Shown piece by piece: positions 33,033-43,285 of a stretch of DNA of 64,000 nucleotides. The notes under the pieces are model-generated. The model did not search any database. It had not been told where the DNA came from and saw only the letters and a list, made by a program, of their open reading frames with translations. The stretch is from positions 62,001-126,000 of the forward strand of contig JACPNX010000010.1 of NCBI GenBank assembly GCA_016185275.1, written 5' to 3'. The translations under genes and the position numbers were made by a program. How positions within the stretch are numbered: position 1 is the stretch's first letter; every line of letters starts with the position of its first letter. The stretch is from Actinomycetota bacterium. GTDB lineage: Bacteria > Actinomycetota > Acidimicrobiia > Acidimicrobiales > Iamiaceae.

Positions 33033-33974
33033 TCAGCCGAGGCCGACCGCGGCGCCGACCGAGCGGATGTCCTCCGGTGTGCCGAACGCGAACGAGAAGA
33101 TCACCTCGTCGACGCCGGCCTCGGCGAACGGTGCGACCAGCTCGGCGAGCTCCTCGGGCTGGCCGATCGTGAAGCCGGCGGCTTCGGCCGCCGCCGGGTC
33201 GTCCGCCGATCGGAGCAGCTCGCGCATCGAGCGGGTGTGCTCCTCGGAGGTCGTGAGCAGCAGCGGCGTCATCCACGTGACGGACACCTCTCCGGGATCT
33301 CGCCCCACGTCGGCGCAGTGCCGGTGCAGGACGTCGATCTTGTGGCGGACGACGTCGATCGGTCCGGTGACGTTGCACGCGTCCGCCAGCTCCGCGACGA
33401 GCCGGAGGGTGCGCCGCTCGCCGCCGCCGCCGATCATGATCGGGATGCCGCCGGCCCGCACGGGTCGCGGCAGGTTCCGGGCCTCGGTGATGCGGTAGTG
33501 GCGGCCTTCGAAGGAGGCGCCGTCCTCGTCGAACATGGCCCGGCAGATGCGCACGGCCTCCTCCAGGCGGTCGAGGCGCTCGCCCGCCCCCGGGAAGTCC
33601 ACGCCCAGCGCGGCGTGCTCGACGTCGTACCAGGCGGCGCCGATGCCCAGGATCGCCCGCCCGCGCGACATGACGTCGAGCGTCGTGACCGCCTTGGCCA
33701 GCAGCGCCGGGTTCCGGTACGTCACACCGGTGACGAGCGTGCCCAGCTGGACCCTCGAGGTGCGCGCCGCGAGCCCGCCGAGCAGCGTGTAGGCCTCGAG
33801 CATCGGCTGGTCGGGACCGCCGAGCGGGGGCAGCTGGAAGAAGTGGTCCATGACCCACAGCGACGAAAAGCCCGTTTCGTCGGCGGCTCCCGCGAGGGCG
33901 GCGACGTGGTCGAACAGCCCGTCGTCAGGCACGTCGTGGGTGAAGTTGGGCAGCTGGATCCCGAAGCGCGGCAT
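33033..33974 (-). CDS. LLM-class (F420/FMN-dependent) oxidoreductase
   Basis: 313-residue TIM-barrel luciferase-like monooxygenase family protein: MPRFGIQLPNFT start, GFSSLWVMDHF, RTSRVQLGTLVTGVTYRNPA, MSRGRAILGIGAAWYDVEH, and IPIMIGGGGERRTLRLVAEL. In actinobacteria these often use coenzyme F420, but cofactor and substrate cannot be deduced. ATG with a TAGGTT box 6 nt upstream. It converges with the molybdoenzyme gene and diverges from ppdK. Confidence 0.9.
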   Translation of the reverse strand: MPRFGIQLPNFTHDVPDDGLFDHVAALAGAADETGFSSLWVMDHFFQLPPLGGPDQPMLEAYTLLGGLAARTSRVQLGTLVTGVTYRNPALLAKAVTTLDVMSRGRAILGIGAAWYDVEHAALGVDFPGAGERLDRLEEAVRICRAMFDEDGASFEGRHYRITEARNLPRPVRAGGIPIMIGGGGERRTLRLVAELADACNVTGPIDVVRHKIDVLHRHCADVGRDPGEVSVTWMTPLLLTTSEEHTRSMRELLRSADDPAAAEAAGFTIGQPEELAELVAPFAEAGVDEVIFSFAFGTPEDIRSVGAAVGLG

Positions 33975-33980
33975 GGCCCG

Positions 33981-33986
33981 AACCTA
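33981..33986 (-). promoter_or_regulatory. Leaderless -10 box (TAGGTT) of the LLM gene
   Basis: On the minus strand TAGGTT ends 6 nt before the ATG at 33974. Confidence 0.55.
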
Positions 33987-34030
33987 GGCCGCGCCCCGCT
34001 CCGCCGGGCACCCGTGCCGAGGTCGGTCGG

Positions 34031-34036
34031 TAGGGT
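34031..34036 (+). promoter_or_regulatory. TAGGGT -10 candidate for ppdK
   Basis: TAGGGT lies 35 nt before the GTG at 34072; the leader contains a GAGGGGA ribosome-binding site, so this message is leadered. Confidence 0.4.
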
Positions 34037-34071
34037 GAGCCCGACCTGACGACCGAGCCGAGGGGAACGCC

Positions 34072-36750
34072 GTGCCCTACGTCTACGCGTTCGACCACAA
34101 GCACCGCCGGCCGCCGATGGAGCTCAAGGACCGCCTGGGCGGCAAGGGTGCGAACCTCGCCGAGATGACCTCGGTGCTCGGCTTGCCGGTGCCCCCCGGG
34201 TTCACGATCACGACCGACGCCTGCCGCGCCTACCGGGCCGGTGGTTGGCCGGACGGCCTCGACGGGGAGATCGAGCGGCACCTTGCTCGCCTGGAGAAGG
34301 CGATGGGGCGGCGCCTCGGGGATCCGGACGATCCGCTCCTCGTGAGCGTGCGGTCGGGTGCGAAGTTCTCGATGCCCGGGATGATGGACACCGTGCTCGA
34401 CCTCGGCCTGAACGACGAATCGGTCGAGGGTCTGGCCGCGGCCACGGACGACGAGCGCTTCGCGTGGGACTCGTACCGCCGGTTCGTGGGCCTGTACGGG
34501 CGCATCGTGCTCGGCGTCGACGGCGACCGCTTCGAAGCGCCCCTGGAGGCCGGCAAGGAGCGGCTCGGCATCGAGGCCGACGCCGACATCCCGCCAGACG
34601 AGCTGCGCTCGCTCGTCGCCGACGCGAAGCAGGTCATCGAGGAGGTGGCCGGCCACCCGTTCCCGCAGGACCCGCGCGTGCAGCTGCGGGGCGCCATCGA
34701 AGCCGTGTTCGGGTCGTGGGACGCGCCGCGCGCCCGGGCCTACCGGCGCCGTGAGCACATCCCCGACGACCTCGGCACCGCGGTCAACGTGCAGGCGATG
34801 GTGTTCGGCAACCGCGATGACGAGTCGGGCACCGGGGTCGGCTTCACCCGCGACCCGGCCACCGGCCTGAAGGGTGAGTACGGCGACTTCCTCCTCAACG
34901 CGCAGGGCGAGGACGTCGTGGCGGGCATCCGGACCACCGAGCCGTTGTCCGGCCTGCGTGCCCGCTTCCCTGCGGTCCATCGCGAGCTGCTCGACATCTT
35001 CGCCCGCCTCGAGCACCACTACCGCGACATGTGCGACACCGAGTTCACCATCGAGCGCGGAAAGCTGTGGATGCTCCAGACCCGTGTCGGCAAGCGCACC
35101 GGCGCGGCGGCGCTGAAGATGGCCGTCGACATGACGCGCGACCTGAAGATCTCGCGCGACGAGGCGCTGCTGCGCATCACCGGCGACCACGTCGAGCAGG
35201 TGCTGCACCCGCAGCTGCACGGCGGAGGCGACCGGATCGTCGCCAAGGGACTCGCCGCCTCGCCGGGAGCCGCGGTCGGCAAGGCGGTGTTCTCCGCCGA
35301 GGCCGCGGTGGAGGCCGCGGGCCGGGGCGACAAGGTCGTGCTCGTGCGCAACGAGACCTCGCCCGAGGACGTCCACGGCATGCAGGTGGCCGAGGGCGTG
35401 CTCACGGCCCGAGGCGGGCTGGTCAGCCACGCCGCGGTCGTCGCTCGGGGGTGGGGCATACCGGCGGTCGTGGGCGTCGAAGCCATGCACATCGAGGGCA
35501 CGTCGTTCACGGTCGACGACGTCACCGTCGAAGAGGGCGACGTCATCTCCATCGACGGCACCACCGGTGCGGTGGTCCTCGGGGCGGCGGAGCTGACCCA
35601 GCCGGAGCCGCCGGCCGAGCTCGACACGATCCTGCGGTGGGCCGACACGGCCCGCAAGGGGCGGCTCGGCGTGCGGGCCAACGCCGACAACGGTGAGGAC
35701 GCCGCGCACGCCCGCCGGTTCGGCGCAGAGGGGATCGGCCTGTGCCGAACCGAGCACATGTTCCTGCGGGAGGACCGCCTGCCCGTGGTGCGCCGCATGA
35801 TCCTCGCGTCGGGGGAGGACGGCGAGCGGGCCGCGCTCGAGGAGCTGGGACGGGTGCAGGAGGAGGACTTCGTCGAGGTGCTCGAGGCCATGGACGGGCT
35901 GCCCGTCACCGTGCGCCTGCTCGACCCTCCGCTCCACGAGTTCCTGCCGAGCACCGAGGAGCTCGCCCTCAAAGAGGCGCGCGGTGAGCGGCTGACGGGC
36001 GAGGAGCAGGCGCTGTTCGCGGCCGCCCGCGAGTGGGAGGAGGACAACCCCATGATCGGCACCCGCGGGGTGCGCCTCGGGGTGCTCAAGCCCGGCCTCT
36101 ACGCCATGCAGGCCCGGGCCCTCGTCCGGGCCGCGATCCGTCGCGTCGAGGCGGGTGGCAAGCCGATCGTGGAGATCATGATCCCGCTCACCGTCACCCG
36201 CCCGGAGCTGGTGCTGGCGCGAAGCTGGGTCGAGGACGCCGTCGAGGGCGCGCTCGCCGAGGCCGAGGCCGGCGCCGGCTCCGGCTCCGGCTCCGGCGCG
36301 GGGGTGCGCCGGCGGCTGCGCATCGCCATCGGCACGATGATCGAGACGCCGCGCGCCGCGCTGTGTGCCGACGAGCTGGCCGAGGCGGCGGACTTCTTCT
36401 CGTTCGGCACCAACGACCTGACGCAGCTCACCTTCGGGTTCAGCCGCGACGACGTCGAGGGCCGGCTCATGGAGGCGTACCTCGCCGAGGGTCTCCTCGC
36501 CCGCAACCCGTTCGAGACGCTCGACGCGGCCGGTGTGGGACAGCTCGTCCACCTCGCCGCCACGCGGGGCCGGCGGGCCCGTCCCGACCTCAAGCTCGGC
36601 GTGTGCGGCGAGCACGGCGGCGACCCCGAGTCGGTGCAGCTGTTCCTCGAGGCCGGGCTCGACTACGTCTCCTGCTCGCCGTACCGCGTCCCGGTGGCCC
36701 GGCTGGCGGCCGGGCAGGCCGCGGTGCGCGCCGGCGCGCCCCGCCACTGA
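34072..36750 (+). CDS. ppdK: Pyruvate, phosphate dikinase
   Basis: Interconverts pyruvate + ATP + Pi with PEP + AMP + PPi. 892 residues, near normal length. Visible: ATP-grasp N-terminal domain (LGGKGANLAEMTSVLGLPVP, SVRSGAKFSMPGMMDTVLDL), the central phosphohistidine motif ARGGLVSHAAVVARGWGIPA, and the C-terminal PEP-binding TIM barrel (GLCRTEHMF, NPMIGTRGVRLG, FSFGTNDLTQLTFGFSRDD, LKLGVCGEHGGDPESV with the catalytic Cys). A Gly-Ser repeat (SGSGSGAG) is inserted before the GTMIETPRAAL strand. GTG start with good ribosome site. First of a tight run with terC, dnaG and rpoD. Confidence 0.97.
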   Translation: MPYVYAFDHKHRRPPMELKDRLGGKGANLAEMTSVLGLPVPPGFTITTDACRAYRAGGWPDGLDGEIERHLARLEKAMGRRLGDPDDPLLVSVRSGAKFSMPGMMDTVLDLGLNDESVEGLAAATDDERFAWDSYRRFVGLYGRIVLGVDGDRFEAPLEAGKERLGIEADADIPPDELRSLVADAKQVIEEVAGHPFPQDPRVQLRGAIEAVFGSWDAPRARAYRRREHIPDDLGTAVNVQAMVFGNRDDESGTGVGFTRDPATGLKGEYGDFLLNAQGEDVVAGIRTTEPLSGLRARFPAVHRELLDIFARLEHHYRDMCDTEFTIERGKLWMLQTRVGKRTGAAALKMAVDMTRDLKISRDEALLRITGDHVEQVLHPQLHGGGDRIVAKGLAASPGAAVGKAVFSAEAAVEAAGRGDKVVLVRNETSPEDVHGMQVAEGVLTARGGLVSHAAVVARGWGIPAVVGVEAMHIEGTSFTVDDVTVEEGDVISIDGTTGAVVLGAAELTQPEPPAELDTILRWADTARKGRLGVRANADNGEDAAHARRFGAEGIGLCRTEHMFLREDRLPVVRRMILASGEDGERAALEELGRVQEEDFVEVLEAMDGLPVTVRLLDPPLHEFLPSTEELALKEARGERLTGEEQALFAAAREWEEDNPMIGTRGVRLGVLKPGLYAMQARALVRAAIRRVEAGGKPIVEIMIPLTVTRPELVLARSWVEDAVEGALAEAEAGAGSGSGSGAGVRRRLRIAIGTMIETPRAALCADELAEAADFFSFGTNDLTQLTFGFSRDDVEGRLMEAYLAEGLLARNPFETLDAAGVGQLVHLAATRGRRARPDLKLGVCGEHGGDPESVQLFLEAGLDYVSCSPYRVPVARLAAGQAAVRAGAPRH

Positions 36751-36754
36751 GTCC

Positions 36755-37795
36755 GTGCTGGCCCAGGCCTCCTCCGAGGCGGTGTCGCGCGCCGGTCGGT
36801 TCGCCTCCTTCGACGTGCAGCCGTGGCAGTGGGCGCTGTTCCTGGCCCTCGTGGCCGGCCTGCTCGTCGCCGACCTGCTCGTCGTCCACCGCGACGCGCG
36901 CCCCATCTCGTTTCGCGAGGCCGCCGTGGAGAGCGCCGTCTGGATCGGGCTGGGCCTGTCGTTCGCGCTGGTCGTGCTCTGGTGGCAGGGGGGCCAGGCG
37001 GCCGGCGAGTACGTGACCGGCTACCTCATCGAGGAGAGCCTGTCGATCGACAACGTGTTCGTGTGGGCGGTGATCCTCAGCTGGTTCGCGGTGCCGGCGG
37101 CGTACCAGTTCCGCACGCTGTTCTGGGGCATCTTCGGCGCGCTGGTGCTGCGAGCGGCGTTCATCTTCGCCGGCGTGGCCCTGATCAACCGCTTCGACGT
37201 CATGCTGCTGATCTTCGGCTTCGTGCTGATCTACTCGGCGTGGAAGATCGCGTTCGGTGCCGACGAGTCGGTGGACCCCGATCGCAGCCTCGCCCTGCGG
37301 GCGGTGCGCCGGGTCGTGCCCTCCACCACCAGCTACGACGGGCACAAGCTGTTCACCCGCGAGAACGCCCGCCGGGTCGCCACCCCGCTGTTCGCCGTGC
37401 TGATCATGATCGAGACCACCGATCTGGTGTTCGCGGTCGACTCGATCCCGGCCATCCTGGCCGTCGCCCGTGAGCAGTTCATCGTGTTCAGCTCGAACGC
37501 CTTCGCCATCCTCGGCCTGCGGTCGCTGTACTTCTGCGTGAACGGGATGCAGGACCGCTTCCGGTACCTCAACGTCGGTCTCGGCGTGGTGCTGGCCTTC
37601 GTCGGCGTGAAGATGCTGGGTGGCTTCTTCTTCGAGGAATGGTTCCGCGCCCACGTCCCGACCTGGTCGTCCCTCGCCGTGATCACCGCCGTGCTGGCGG
37701 TCACCGTCGCGCTGTCGCTGCGGGCCGACCGGCGCGACGAACAGGCCCGGGCCGCGGGTCACCCCCACGCGGACCCCGTCGACGGCCGGACCTGA
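36755..37795 (+). CDS. TerC family integral membrane protein
   Basis: 346-residue TerC/Alx-like protein with about seven to nine transmembrane helices. Diagnostic segments are YLIEESLSIDNVFVWAVILS, FWGIFGALVLRAAFIFAGVA, FAVLIMIETTDLVFAVDSIP and SSNAFAILGLRSLYFCVNGM, containing the conserved acidic residues (E-SLSIDN and ETTDLVFAVDS) proposed to bind metal. The family is linked to tellurite resistance and manganese export. GTG begins 4 nt after ppdK, implying coupling. Confidence 0.93.
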   Translation: MLAQASSEAVSRAGRFASFDVQPWQWALFLALVAGLLVADLLVVHRDARPISFREAAVESAVWIGLGLSFALVVLWWQGGQAAGEYVTGYLIEESLSIDNVFVWAVILSWFAVPAAYQFRTLFWGIFGALVLRAAFIFAGVALINRFDVMLLIFGFVLIYSAWKIAFGADESVDPDRSLALRAVRRVVPSTTSYDGHKLFTRENARRVATPLFAVLIMIETTDLVFAVDSIPAILAVAREQFIVFSSNAFAILGLRSLYFCVNGMQDRFRYLNVGLGVVLAFVGVKMLGGFFFEEWFRAHVPTWSSLAVITAVLAVTVALSLRADRRDEQARAAGHPHADPVDGRT

Positions 37796-37808
37796 GGGCG
37801 GGCGCGCG

Positions 37809-39607
37809 GTGGGCATCGTCGACGAGGACGTGGCACGGGTCCGCGACGCCACCGACTTCGTCGCGGTGGCGAGCCAGTTCGCGCAGCTCAAGCGGGTGGG
37901 CACCCGCTGGGTCGGGCTCTGCCCCTTCCATGGGGAGAAGACGCCGTCGCTGTCGATCAACGCGGACCAGAAGCTGTTCTACTGCTTCGGCTGCCAGGCC
38001 AAGGGCGACGTGATCACGTTCGTGCGCGACGTCGAGCACCTCGACTTCGTCGGTGCCGTCGAGTGGCTGGCCGCGAAGGCGGGCATCACGATCCGCTACA
38101 CCGAGAGCGCGCAGGGCGAAGGGCGACGCGAGAGGGCGCGCCTCGTGGAGGCCATGGAGGCTGCGGTCGAGTGGTACCACCAGCGCCTGCTCACCGCGCC
38201 GGACGCCGGCCCGGCCCGGCGCTACCTGCGCGACCGCGGGTTCGACGGCGACATCGTGCGCCGGTACCGCCTCGGCTGGGCGCCCGACGAGTGGGACGCG
38301 CTGGCGCGGGCACTGCGCCTGCCCGACGCCGTCGGGGAGCCCACCGGGCTGGTCCGGGTGCGGCGCGGCCGGCAGGTCGACTTCTTCCGCCGCCGCATCC
38401 TGTTCCCGATCTTCGACGTGCAGGGTGCGCCGGTGTCGTTCGGCGGAAGGGTCCTGCCGGGTGGCGACCCTCCGAAGTACCTGAACACCGCCGAGACGAA
38501 GCTCTACACCAAGAGCAAGGTCCTCTACGGCCTCAACTGGTCCAAGGACGAGGTGGTCCGGGCCGACGAGGTGATCCTGTGCGAGGGCTACACCGACGTC
38601 ATCGGGTTCGCGTCAGCCGGTCTTCCCCGAGCGGTCGCGCCGTGCGGGACCGCGCTCACCGAGGACCACGTGCGCCTGCTGCGCCGGTTCGCCAGCAAGG
38701 TCGTGCTCGCCTTCGACCCCGACGCCGCGGGCCGCACCGCGGCCGAGCGCTTCTACGCCTGGGAGCGGGCGCACGAGATCGAGGTGCGCGTCGCCGACCT
38801 GCCCGCCGGCCAGGACCCGGGCGAGCTCGCGCGCACCGACCCGGAGGCCCTGCGCCGGGCGGTGGTCGACGCACAGCCGTTCCTCGGCTTCCGCATCGAG
38901 CGCGTGCTCGCCGCCGCCGATCTGAGCGCCCCGGAGGGTCGGGCCCGTGCCGCGGAGTCGGCCATGGCGCTCATCGCGGAGCATCCGAGCGAGCTGGTGC
39001 GCGACCAGTACGTGATGCAGGTCGCGGACCGTTGCCGGGTCGACGCGGACCGGTTGCGCTCGGGCGCGGCCGGGCGCGGCGGGCCGTCGAAGCCGAGCCA
39101 CAGGACGCACCCGCACCGCGGCGGCGCCGCGCCGGCGGCCCCCGAGCGGCGCCGGAGCCGACCGCGGGAGTCGAAGGAGGTGCTGGCGCTGCGCCTCGCC
39201 GTCGACGCCGTGGCCGGGCCCGCGATCGTGCCGCTGCTCCACGAGGTGCTCTTCCGCGACCCTCTCCACGGCGCCGCGCTGCGGGCCCTGCTGGAGTCGG
39301 GGGGCGACCTCAGGGCCGCGCTCGACGGCGCCGACCCGGAGGCCGCCGAGCTGCTGCAGCGCCTCGCGGTGGAGGAGCCGACCGGCGATCCTCGAGACCT
39401 GCGCAGGGCGCTGCTGCGCGACGCGGCCAACCGCTGCTGCGAGGAGCTGCGCCGCGAAGCCGTCGCCGCCGGTGACGCCCAGGGCTACGTCCCGGCCATC
39501 ACCTGGCTCAAGGCCCAGATCGAGGCCATCAGCCCGGACGCCCGCCCCAGCCAGGCCGTCGAGGACCAGTTGCTAGCGTGGCTCGCCGACCGCGCCGAGG
39601 AGAAGGG

Positions 39608-39611
<4 letters not shown>
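37809..39611 (+). CDS. dnaG: DNA primase DnaG
   Basis: Makes RNA primers for replication. 600 residues: CHC2 zinc-binding domain ([15 protein letters not shown] then [12 protein letters not shown]), RNA-polymerase domain with [26 protein letters not shown] motifs ([36 protein letters not shown]) and a C-terminal helicase-interaction region (about 480-600). A His/Pro/Arg-rich linker lies near 420-450. GTG start 13 nt after terC. The stop overlaps rpoD as ATGA; no rpsU is upstream as in enterobacteria. Confidence 0.96.
39576..39581 (+). promoter_or_regulatory. Possible internal promoter box for rpoD
   Basis: TAGCGT inside the dnaG 3' end lies 26 nt before the rpoD ATG, followed by GGAG and AAGGG. 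It resembles other boxes here, but chance occurrence in coding DNA is possible. Confidence 0.25.
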
Positions 39612-41146
<1,535 letters not shown>

Positions 41147-41171
41147 ACGGGCCGTCATCCGGCACTGCGCA

Positions 41172-41187
41172 CCGGCTCGGGAGCCGG
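41172..41187 (+). terminator. Hairpin after rpoD
   Basis: CCGGCTC-GG-GAGCCGG, a 7-bp perfect stem 25 nt after the rpoD stop, without a U-run. It lies just before the tRNA-Asn promoter box. Confidence 0.3.
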
Positions 41188-41196
41188 CCCGGCTGC

Positions 41197-41202
41197 TAAC
41201 GT
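41197..41202 (+). promoter_or_regulatory. TAACGT -10 candidate for tRNA-Asn
   Basis: TAACGT ends 12 nt before the mature tRNA 5' end. Confidence 0.4.
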
Positions 41203-41214
41203 CCGAGCCTTCCA

Positions 41215-41287
41215 TCCGGGGTAGCTCAACTGGCAGAGCAAACGGCTGTTAACCGTTAGGTTGTGGGTTCGAGTCCCACCCCCGGAG
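41215..41287 (+). tRNA. tRNA-Asn (GTT)
   Basis: Complete cloverleaf: acceptor TCCGGGG/CCCCGGA, anticodon stem AACGG/CCGTT with loop CTGTTAA (anticodon GTT), T stem GTGGG/CCCAC with TTCGAGT loop, discriminator G. The CCA end is not encoded. Confidence 0.97.
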
Positions 41288-41307
41288 CGCCGGCCCGACC
41301 GCTCCGG
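41282..41307 (+). terminator. Hairpin overlapping the tRNA-Asn 3' end
   Basis: CCGGAGCG and CGCTCCGG form an 8-bp perfect stem around a 10-nt loop. The 5' arm is the tRNA acceptor end, so it could act as a downstream terminator or compete with tRNA folding before processing. Confidence 0.3.
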
Positions 41308-41348
41308 CCTGCGAGCGGAACCCGCCAGCCGTCGAGCGCTCCCGGTCC

Positions 41349-42893
41349 TCAGCTCCCGGAGCCCGTCCCGCTCGCAGAGAACCCTCCGGCCCGGAGCCGG
41401 CGGCGCATCCGGCGGCTGCCGCGCACGACCAGCGCGACGAGGACCGCGGCCACCGTTGCCACGGCGAGGGCCACGACGAGCGGGCGGTCGGTGAGCGGCG
41501 TGGACGGCGAGCAGTCCGCGCGGACCCACACGGCGCTGTCGTCGGGCAGCGGGACCGGGCTGGTGAGCGCGCGGGCGCGCCCGCTCGCCCAGCTGTCGCC
41601 CGCCGATGCGATGGTGCGGACCTGGAGCGAACGGGCCGCGCACGGGCCGTCCAGCCGCAGCGCGATCTGCTCGACGTCCTTGGCCGCGGGACCGTCGCGG
41701 TAGCGGGCGAGGAAGACGTTCACGACGTCGCCGTCTCGCACGGCCCGCACCCAGCGCCCGTTCTCCTGCGAGGAACCGGTGGTGACGAGGCGGTTCCCGC
41801 GGGAGGCCGCCCACGTCGACAGCACCCACCACACCGGCTTGCGGCGGCCGTCGCCGAACACCGTGCCCGGGTCACTGGTGGCCTTGGGGTACGACACCGA
41901 GCGGTACCAGTTGGCCTGTGCCAGGCCCGCCTGCTCCATCTCGATGAGTCCGGCCAGCGCGAACGCCGCGCCGACGTTGTCCTCGTGACCCGGGTTGCGC
42001 CGGCCCTTCAGGCTCCACTCGTCGAGCACGAGCGGGAGGCGGGCGCCAGCGGGACCGGCCTGCGCCCGCACCGCGCTGGCGTCGCTGACGAGCTCTGCCG
42101 GATCCTTGGTGTAGGTGTGCCACGACAGGAACGCCGGGGGCACCCCCGCGCGCGTGGTGGCGTCGACGTAGGCGCGCACGAGCGGTCCCGGCCGGGACAG
42201 CGCCGGGCCGCCCACGACGAGCGGGAGGCCGGTCGATCTGGCCGCCGCCCGCACGGCGAGGTGGACCTGTACGGCGAGGTCCGTGAACCGCTGGGGCGTG
42301 TCGGACCAGAAGCGAGGGAGGTCCGGTTCGTTCCAGGCCTCGAAGCGCCGGACGCGTCCGGGACCCGTCGCGGCTGCGGTCGCCACGCGCTGCACCAGCG
42401 CCGCGAACGCGGCTGGGCGCGACGGTGCCATCGCGGACGGGCTGCAGGCGGCGGGCGGACCGGGCGGGAGGCGGCACGACGCAGCGCGCGACCGTCCGAG
42501 CCACGTGGGCATCGGGGCCAGTATCAGCTGGGGCTCGGCGCCCATGCGCCGCACCGTGCCGAGACGCTGCTGGAGGTCGTCGAGCCGGAGCTGGCCGGGG
42601 CCCGGCGCGATGCGGTCGAGTCGGGCCGTGACCCGCACGACGGGCGGACGCCACGGGTCGATGGCCGAGAGATCTCCGACGTTCCACGTCGTCGACGCCA
42701 GCGATGTCACGGCTGCGCCCGCGCGCCGTCCCAGCTCGACCACGACCTGGACCCGCGACGGGCTGGAACCCTGCCGCGGAGCCGGCGAAGCCGGCAACCC
42801 GGACCCCAGTGCCAGCACGACGGCAGCAGCACCGATCCCGCGGCGCCGCGCCGGTGGACGGCGGCCGCGAAGGCGTGCGGCCGTCGCTCTCAT
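41349..42893 (-). CDS. Clan-A glycoside hydrolase-like secreted, membrane-anchored protein
   Basis: 514 residues: basic N terminus and hydrophobic signal-like helix (about 18-40), a TIM-barrel domain resembling GH39/GH-A hydrolases with the acid/base Glu in RRFEAWNEPDLPRFW and a candidate nucleophile Glu in RLPLVLDEWSLKGRR, an Ala-rich beta domain with a Cys pair (GPCAARSLQV, VRADCSPSTP), and a C-terminal transmembrane helix followed by a basic tail. It likely faces outside and trims or modifies a polysaccharide. ATG 42893 has TACCAT 9 nt upstream. It diverges from the polymer-assembly genes, consistent with a role in that locus. Substrate unknown. Confidence 0.8.
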   Translation of the reverse strand: MRATAARLRGRRPPARRRGIGAAAVVLALGSGLPASPAPRQGSSPSRVQVVVELGRRAGAAVTSLASTTWNVGDLSAIDPWRPPVVRVTARLDRIAPGPGQLRLDDLQQRLGTVRRMGAEPQLILAPMPTWLGRSRAASCRLPPGPPAACSPSAMAPSRPAAFAALVQRVATAAATGPGRVRRFEAWNEPDLPRFWSDTPQRFTDLAVQVHLAVRAAARSTGLPLVVGGPALSRPGPLVRAYVDATTRAGVPPAFLSWHTYTKDPAELVSDASAVRAQAGPAGARLPLVLDEWSLKGRRNPGHEDNVGAAFALAGLIEMEQAGLAQANWYRSVSYPKATSDPGTVFGDGRRKPVWWVLSTWAASRGNRLVTTGSSQENGRWVRAVRDGDVVNVFLARYRDGPAAKDVEQIALRLDGPCAARSLQVRTIASAGDSWASGRARALTSPVPLPDDSAVWVRADCSPSTPLTDRPLVVALAVATVAAVLVALVVRGSRRMRRRLRAGGFSASGTGSGS

Positions 42894-42902
42894 GACCCGG
42901 GG

Positions 42903-42908
42903 ATGGTA
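42903..42908 (-). promoter_or_regulatory. Leaderless -10 box (TACCAT) of the glycoside hydrolase gene
   Basis: On the minus strand TACCAT ends 9 nt before the ATG at 42893. Confidence 0.4.
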
Positions 42909-42944
42909 GGGGGCGTCCGCGCGTGTGCCGGCGCGGGCGGCGGG

Positions 42945-43031
42945 AGCCCGGGTCGGGGGCGAGCCACGGAGGCGCGGGCGTCCAGCCCGGGTCGGGGGCG
43001 CCACGGAGGCGCCCAGCCCGGGTCGGGGGCG
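42945..43031. repeat. Three direct repeats upstream of the polymerase/ligase gene
   Basis: The 17-mer AGCCCGGGTCGGGGGCG occurs at 42945, 42984 and 43015, with partly repeated flanks (ACGGAGGCG). They lie between divergent genes, upstream of TAACCT, in a gap of about 390 bp that otherwise shows no gene. They could be a repeated operator or simply replication slippage. Confidence 0.7.
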
Positions 43032-43056
43032 CCCCGGCGGCGCCGGGCCGGAGCGG

Positions 43057-43062
43057 TAACCT
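43057..43062 (+). promoter_or_regulatory. TAACCT -10 candidate for the polysaccharide operon
   Basis: GGTAACCT immediately follows the direct repeats and precedes a leader of more than 90 nt to the first plausible start codons. Confidence 0.35.
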
Positions 43063-43285
43063 CGTCCGCGGCACTCCGGGCGGCGCATCGCCGCGTCGTC
43101 GCGCCGGCACTCGCCCGTCGCCCGCGGGCCCACCGGGTGGCCGCAGGTCCGTCTACGAAGGTCTCCCGCCCTTGCCCGCACCGTCACGGCCGAGCCCCCG
43201 ACCGACCCGCCCGGCCCGTGCCACCCGCATCGGTGCACGAGTCCCGTCCGACGCCGCGGTACCGCGCGCCCCGACCGCCACTGCG

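Noticed and set aside
33925-36906. 993-codon minus-strand frame across ppdK
   Set aside because: Antisense shadow; ppdK motifs are intact on the plus strand.
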